Assembly: GCA_022711695.1 (NCBI GenBank)
Contig: JAKLEJ010000159.1
Location: 1-7,770, forward strand
DNA length: 7,770 nt
Direction: 5' to 3'
Origin: Verrucomicrobiota bacterium
GTDB lineage: Bacteria > Verrucomicrobiota > Verrucomicrobiia > Limisphaerales > JACRJZ01
Position 1 is the first letter of the stretch, and each line of letters opens with the position of its first letter. The notes beneath the pieces are model-generated. The model saw only the letters and a list, made by a program, of their open reading frames with translations. It searched no databases and was not told where the DNA came from. Below, piece after piece: positions 6,462 to 7,770 of this stretch. A program made the position numbers and the translations under genes.

Positions 6462-7454
6462 TCAAGCGCCCCGGCTGCGCCATGCGGCGATGACGGTGTC
6501 GCAGACCTGCTCGACCTGCGGGCTGAGATTCTGGAACTCGGGATGAGCGCGCAGCCAGGCCACCGATTCCCGGATGCCGACGCGGAACGGCGTCCGGCAC
6601 TTGAAGTCCGGCACGAAGCGCTTGATCTTGGAATTGTCGAACACGGCCGGCTGGGCCTTGTCGCCTTTGAGGGGGCCACTCATCTGCGGCGCAATCTGGC
6701 AGATGAAGTCGGTGGGCACTTCGACGATATCCGGCGCGGGCACGCCGAGGGCGGAGGCGATCTCGGCATAGATTTGCCTCCAGGTAAGCGCCTCGTCGCT
6801 GGTGATGTGGAAGGCTTCCCCCAGGGTGGAGGGCTGGCCCACCAGACCCGCCAGGCCGACGGCAAAGTCGCTGGCGGCGGTCAGGGTCCAGGGATTTTCG
6901 CCGCGGTCCGGCACATAGACCGGCCGGCCCTGCTCCAGGCGCGCCGCAAAACTGTAGCTGGAACTCGAGATGGGATTGGGGACCCAGCGTTTCGAGTAGG
7001 TGTGGGAGGGCCGGACGATCGTGACCGGAAAACCATGGCCCTCCCACTGCCGCAGGAGCCACTGTTCGCACTCGAGCTTCTTCTGCGCGTAGGGCCAGAA
7101 GGCATTGCCCAGGGGCGCGTCCTCGCGGATGGGCAGGCTCGCGGGCGGTTTGGCATAGACGGTGGCCGAACTGATAAAAAGGTACTGACGCACCGCGTCC
7201 CGAAACAGGTCGTGATCGATCCGAACGTCGCTGACTTCGTATCCGAGGAAGTCGATTACCACCTCGGGCCGCAAGCCTTGCAGAGCGGCGCGCATGGCCT
7301 CGGGATCCTTGCGGTCGGCCTGGACGAACCGATAGCCGGCGGGAACCGCGCTTCGCCCCCGGCCCAGGACCAGGATTTCGTGGCCGCGCTGGCAGAGCGC
7401 CGCGGCGCAATCCGCCGACAGGTTTCCCGTGCCGCCGATGAACAGGATCTTCAT
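6462..7454 (-). CDS. NAD(P)-dependent epimerase/dehydratase (extended SDR)
   Basis: A 330-residue cytosolic oxidoreductase-fold protein of the extended short-chain dehydrogenase type, related to nucleotide-sugar epimerases and dehydratases. The Rossmann nucleotide-binding motif is at the very N-terminus, MKILFIGGTGNLS (1-13), with Ser at the place of the usual third glycine, as in one common subgroup. The acidic Asp47 in VQADRKD lies after strand 3; VVIDFLGY 65-72 precedes the central helix; LFISSATVY 92-100 holds the active-site Ser region; and the catalytic YxxxK is Tyr122/Lys126 in PYAQKK. IVRPSHTYS 146-154 and the C-terminal substrate-binding part (AFHITSDEALTWRQIYAEIA, 214-233) fit the family. 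The ATG at 7454 places the Rossmann strand at residues 2-6; a longer in-frame start at 7715 adds low-complexity basic sequence and was rejected. No Shine-Dalgarno is evident. The lyase starts 3 bp after the stop, suggesting the substrate is a sugar or nucleotide-sugar in the same pathway, but the exact reaction is unknown. Confidence 0.92.
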   Translation of the reverse strand: MKILFIGGTGNLSADCAAALCQRGHEILVLGRGRSAVPAGYRFVQADRKDPEAMRAALQGLRPEVVIDFLGYEVSDVRIDHDLFRDAVRQYLFISSATVYAKPPASLPIREDAPLGNAFWPYAQKKLECEQWLLRQWEGHGFPVTIVRPSHTYSKRWVPNPISSSSYSFAARLEQGRPVYVPDRGENPWTLTAASDFAVGLAGLVGQPSTLGEAFHITSDEALTWRQIYAEIASALGVPAPDIVEVPTDFICQIAPQMSGPLKGDKAQPAVFDNSKIKRFVPDFKCRTPFRVGIRESVAWLRAHPEFQNLSPQVEQVCDTVIAAWRSRGA

Positions 7455-7700
7455 GCGCGGGCCATTGTTTCGCAGGGGCCGCCCCCGCTTCAATCCTGGA
7501 TTTGCTCTTCTTCCCGCTTCAGATTCCAACTCTCCTTGCCAACCGCTGGCGTCGCTCCCAAATGGTGAGATCGTGGGGAAACGAGCCGTGCGGGGCCCTA
7601 CGGTGAATATCGTGGCGAATAAGCCGCCGATACCGTGTCGGTAGTGTGTCCGCAACTTCTTCTTGCCATTTCCCCACCGCTGGGACATTTTAGACAAAAG
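7455..7700. other. Intergenic/regulatory region upstream of SDR-lyase operon
   Basis: About 246 bases without a supported gene. The region carries an imperfect direct repeat (7564-7580 and 7602-7619), a small inverted repeat TACCG-TGT-CGGTA (7631-7643), a 9-base inverted match GTGGGGAAA (7573-7581) to TTTCCCCAC (7669-7677), and most of the perfect dyad at 7689-7709. It probably contains the promoter of the SDR-lyase pair, and perhaps of a divergent gene to the right. No clear two-box promoter was found; a minus-strand TAAAAT lies at 7687-7692. Confidence 0.6.
7564..7619 (+). repeat. Imperfect direct repeat, two copies
   Basis: GGTGAGATCGTGGGGAA (7564-7580) and GGTGAATATCGTGGCGAA (7602-7619) share GGTGA, ATCGTGG and GAA, differing by one indel and two substitutions, with starts 38 bases apart. 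Two copies upstream of an operon could be binding sites for one regulator, but two short copies can also arise by chance. Confidence 0.35.
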
Positions 7701-7709
7701 ATGTCTAAA
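7689..7709. promoter_or_regulatory. Perfect inverted repeat, candidate operator
   Basis: TTTAGACA (7689-7696) and TGTCTAAA (7702-7709) are perfect 8-bp inverted arms separated by AAAGA. A second, overlapping pair GACAT (7684-7688) and ATGTC (7701-7705) extends the symmetry. The size, AT-rich outer ends and palindromic form fit the binding site of a dimeric helix-turn-helix repressor. The dyad overlaps a minus-strand -10-like TAAAAT (7687-7692) and the possible plus-strand ATG at 7701, so a bound protein could block transcription in both directions. The cognate regulator is not in the window. Confidence 0.5.
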
Positions 7710-7770
7710 GCGCATTATGGCGAGAAGGCTCCCCGGCCCGTCCGGCTCGGGGACTGGTTGCGCGAGCTTC
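7701..7770 (+). CDS. Possible start of a divergent gene, hypothetical (3' end outside window)
   Basis: An ATG at 7701 opens a frame that stays open to the window edge for 23 codons (MSKAHYGEKAPRPVRLGDWL and on). Third positions are mostly G or C, as in the real genes. There is no proper Shine-Dalgarno; the AAAAG before the ATG is too close. The ATG sits inside the dyad at 7689-7709. A second frame with ATG at 7717 is also open. No family can be recognised from so few residues, and it may not be a gene. Confidence 0.25.
   Translation, partial: MSKAHYGEKAPRPVRLGDWLREL

Noticed and set aside
6543..7568. 341-codon plus-strand reading frame
   Set aside because: It is antisense to the SDR gene and crosses its start into intergenic DNA; no motif is seen.
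7455..7715. Upstream in-frame ATG start for the SDR
   Set aside because: It would add 87 mostly basic, low-complexity residues before the Rossmann motif, which should be at the N-terminus, and would run through the repeat-bearing intergenic region.
1..7770. Mobile element, CRISPR, defence system or RNA gene
   Set aside because: Both strands were read for transposase or integrase motifs, terminal inverted repeats, regularly spaced repeats and tRNA-like folds; nothing convincing was found.

Overview
The window is GC-rich bacterial chromosome, and all five well-supported genes lie on the minus strand, transcribed right to left. No phage, transposon, CRISPR, rRNA or tRNA signature was found. The gene style (a membrane receptor Ser/Thr kinase with an N-terminal Cache-type sensor, a class III-like PPK2, an exported heparinase II/III-type lyase) suggests a soil or sediment bacterium of the Acidobacteriota, Verrucomicrobiota or Planctomycetota type. 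This is an inference from gene style only; no taxonomic marker is present.

Right to left, the layout starts with about 250 bp of intergenic DNA (7455-7700). It holds a perfect inverted repeat (7689-7709) and degenerate repeats, and there may be the start of a divergent plus-strand gene at the right edge. Next come an extended SDR (nucleotide-sugar epimerase/dehydratase type, 6462-7454) and, 3 bp later, a 670-residue exported heparinase II/III-family protein (4446-6458). A 246-bp gap (4200-4445) separates this pair from a second tight cluster: PPK2 (3297-4199), pyruvate kinase (1865-3286, after 10 bp), and a receptor Ser/Thr kinase (1836 leftwards, after 28 bp) that runs off the left edge.

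The window therefore reads as two probable operons. The SDR/lyase pair looks like carbohydrate metabolism: the lyase would act on a uronate-containing polysaccharide outside the cytoplasm and the SDR on a sugar or nucleotide-sugar in the cytosol. The PPK2/Pyk/kinase cluster groups three phosphoryl-transfer enzymes: polyphosphate to nucleotide, phosphoenolpyruvate to ADP, and ATP to protein under control of an extracytoplasmic sensor. This second cluster is the best candidate for an undescribed functional unit, although each enzyme belongs to a known family. The pyruvate kinase also carries the residue signature associated with K+-independent enzymes.
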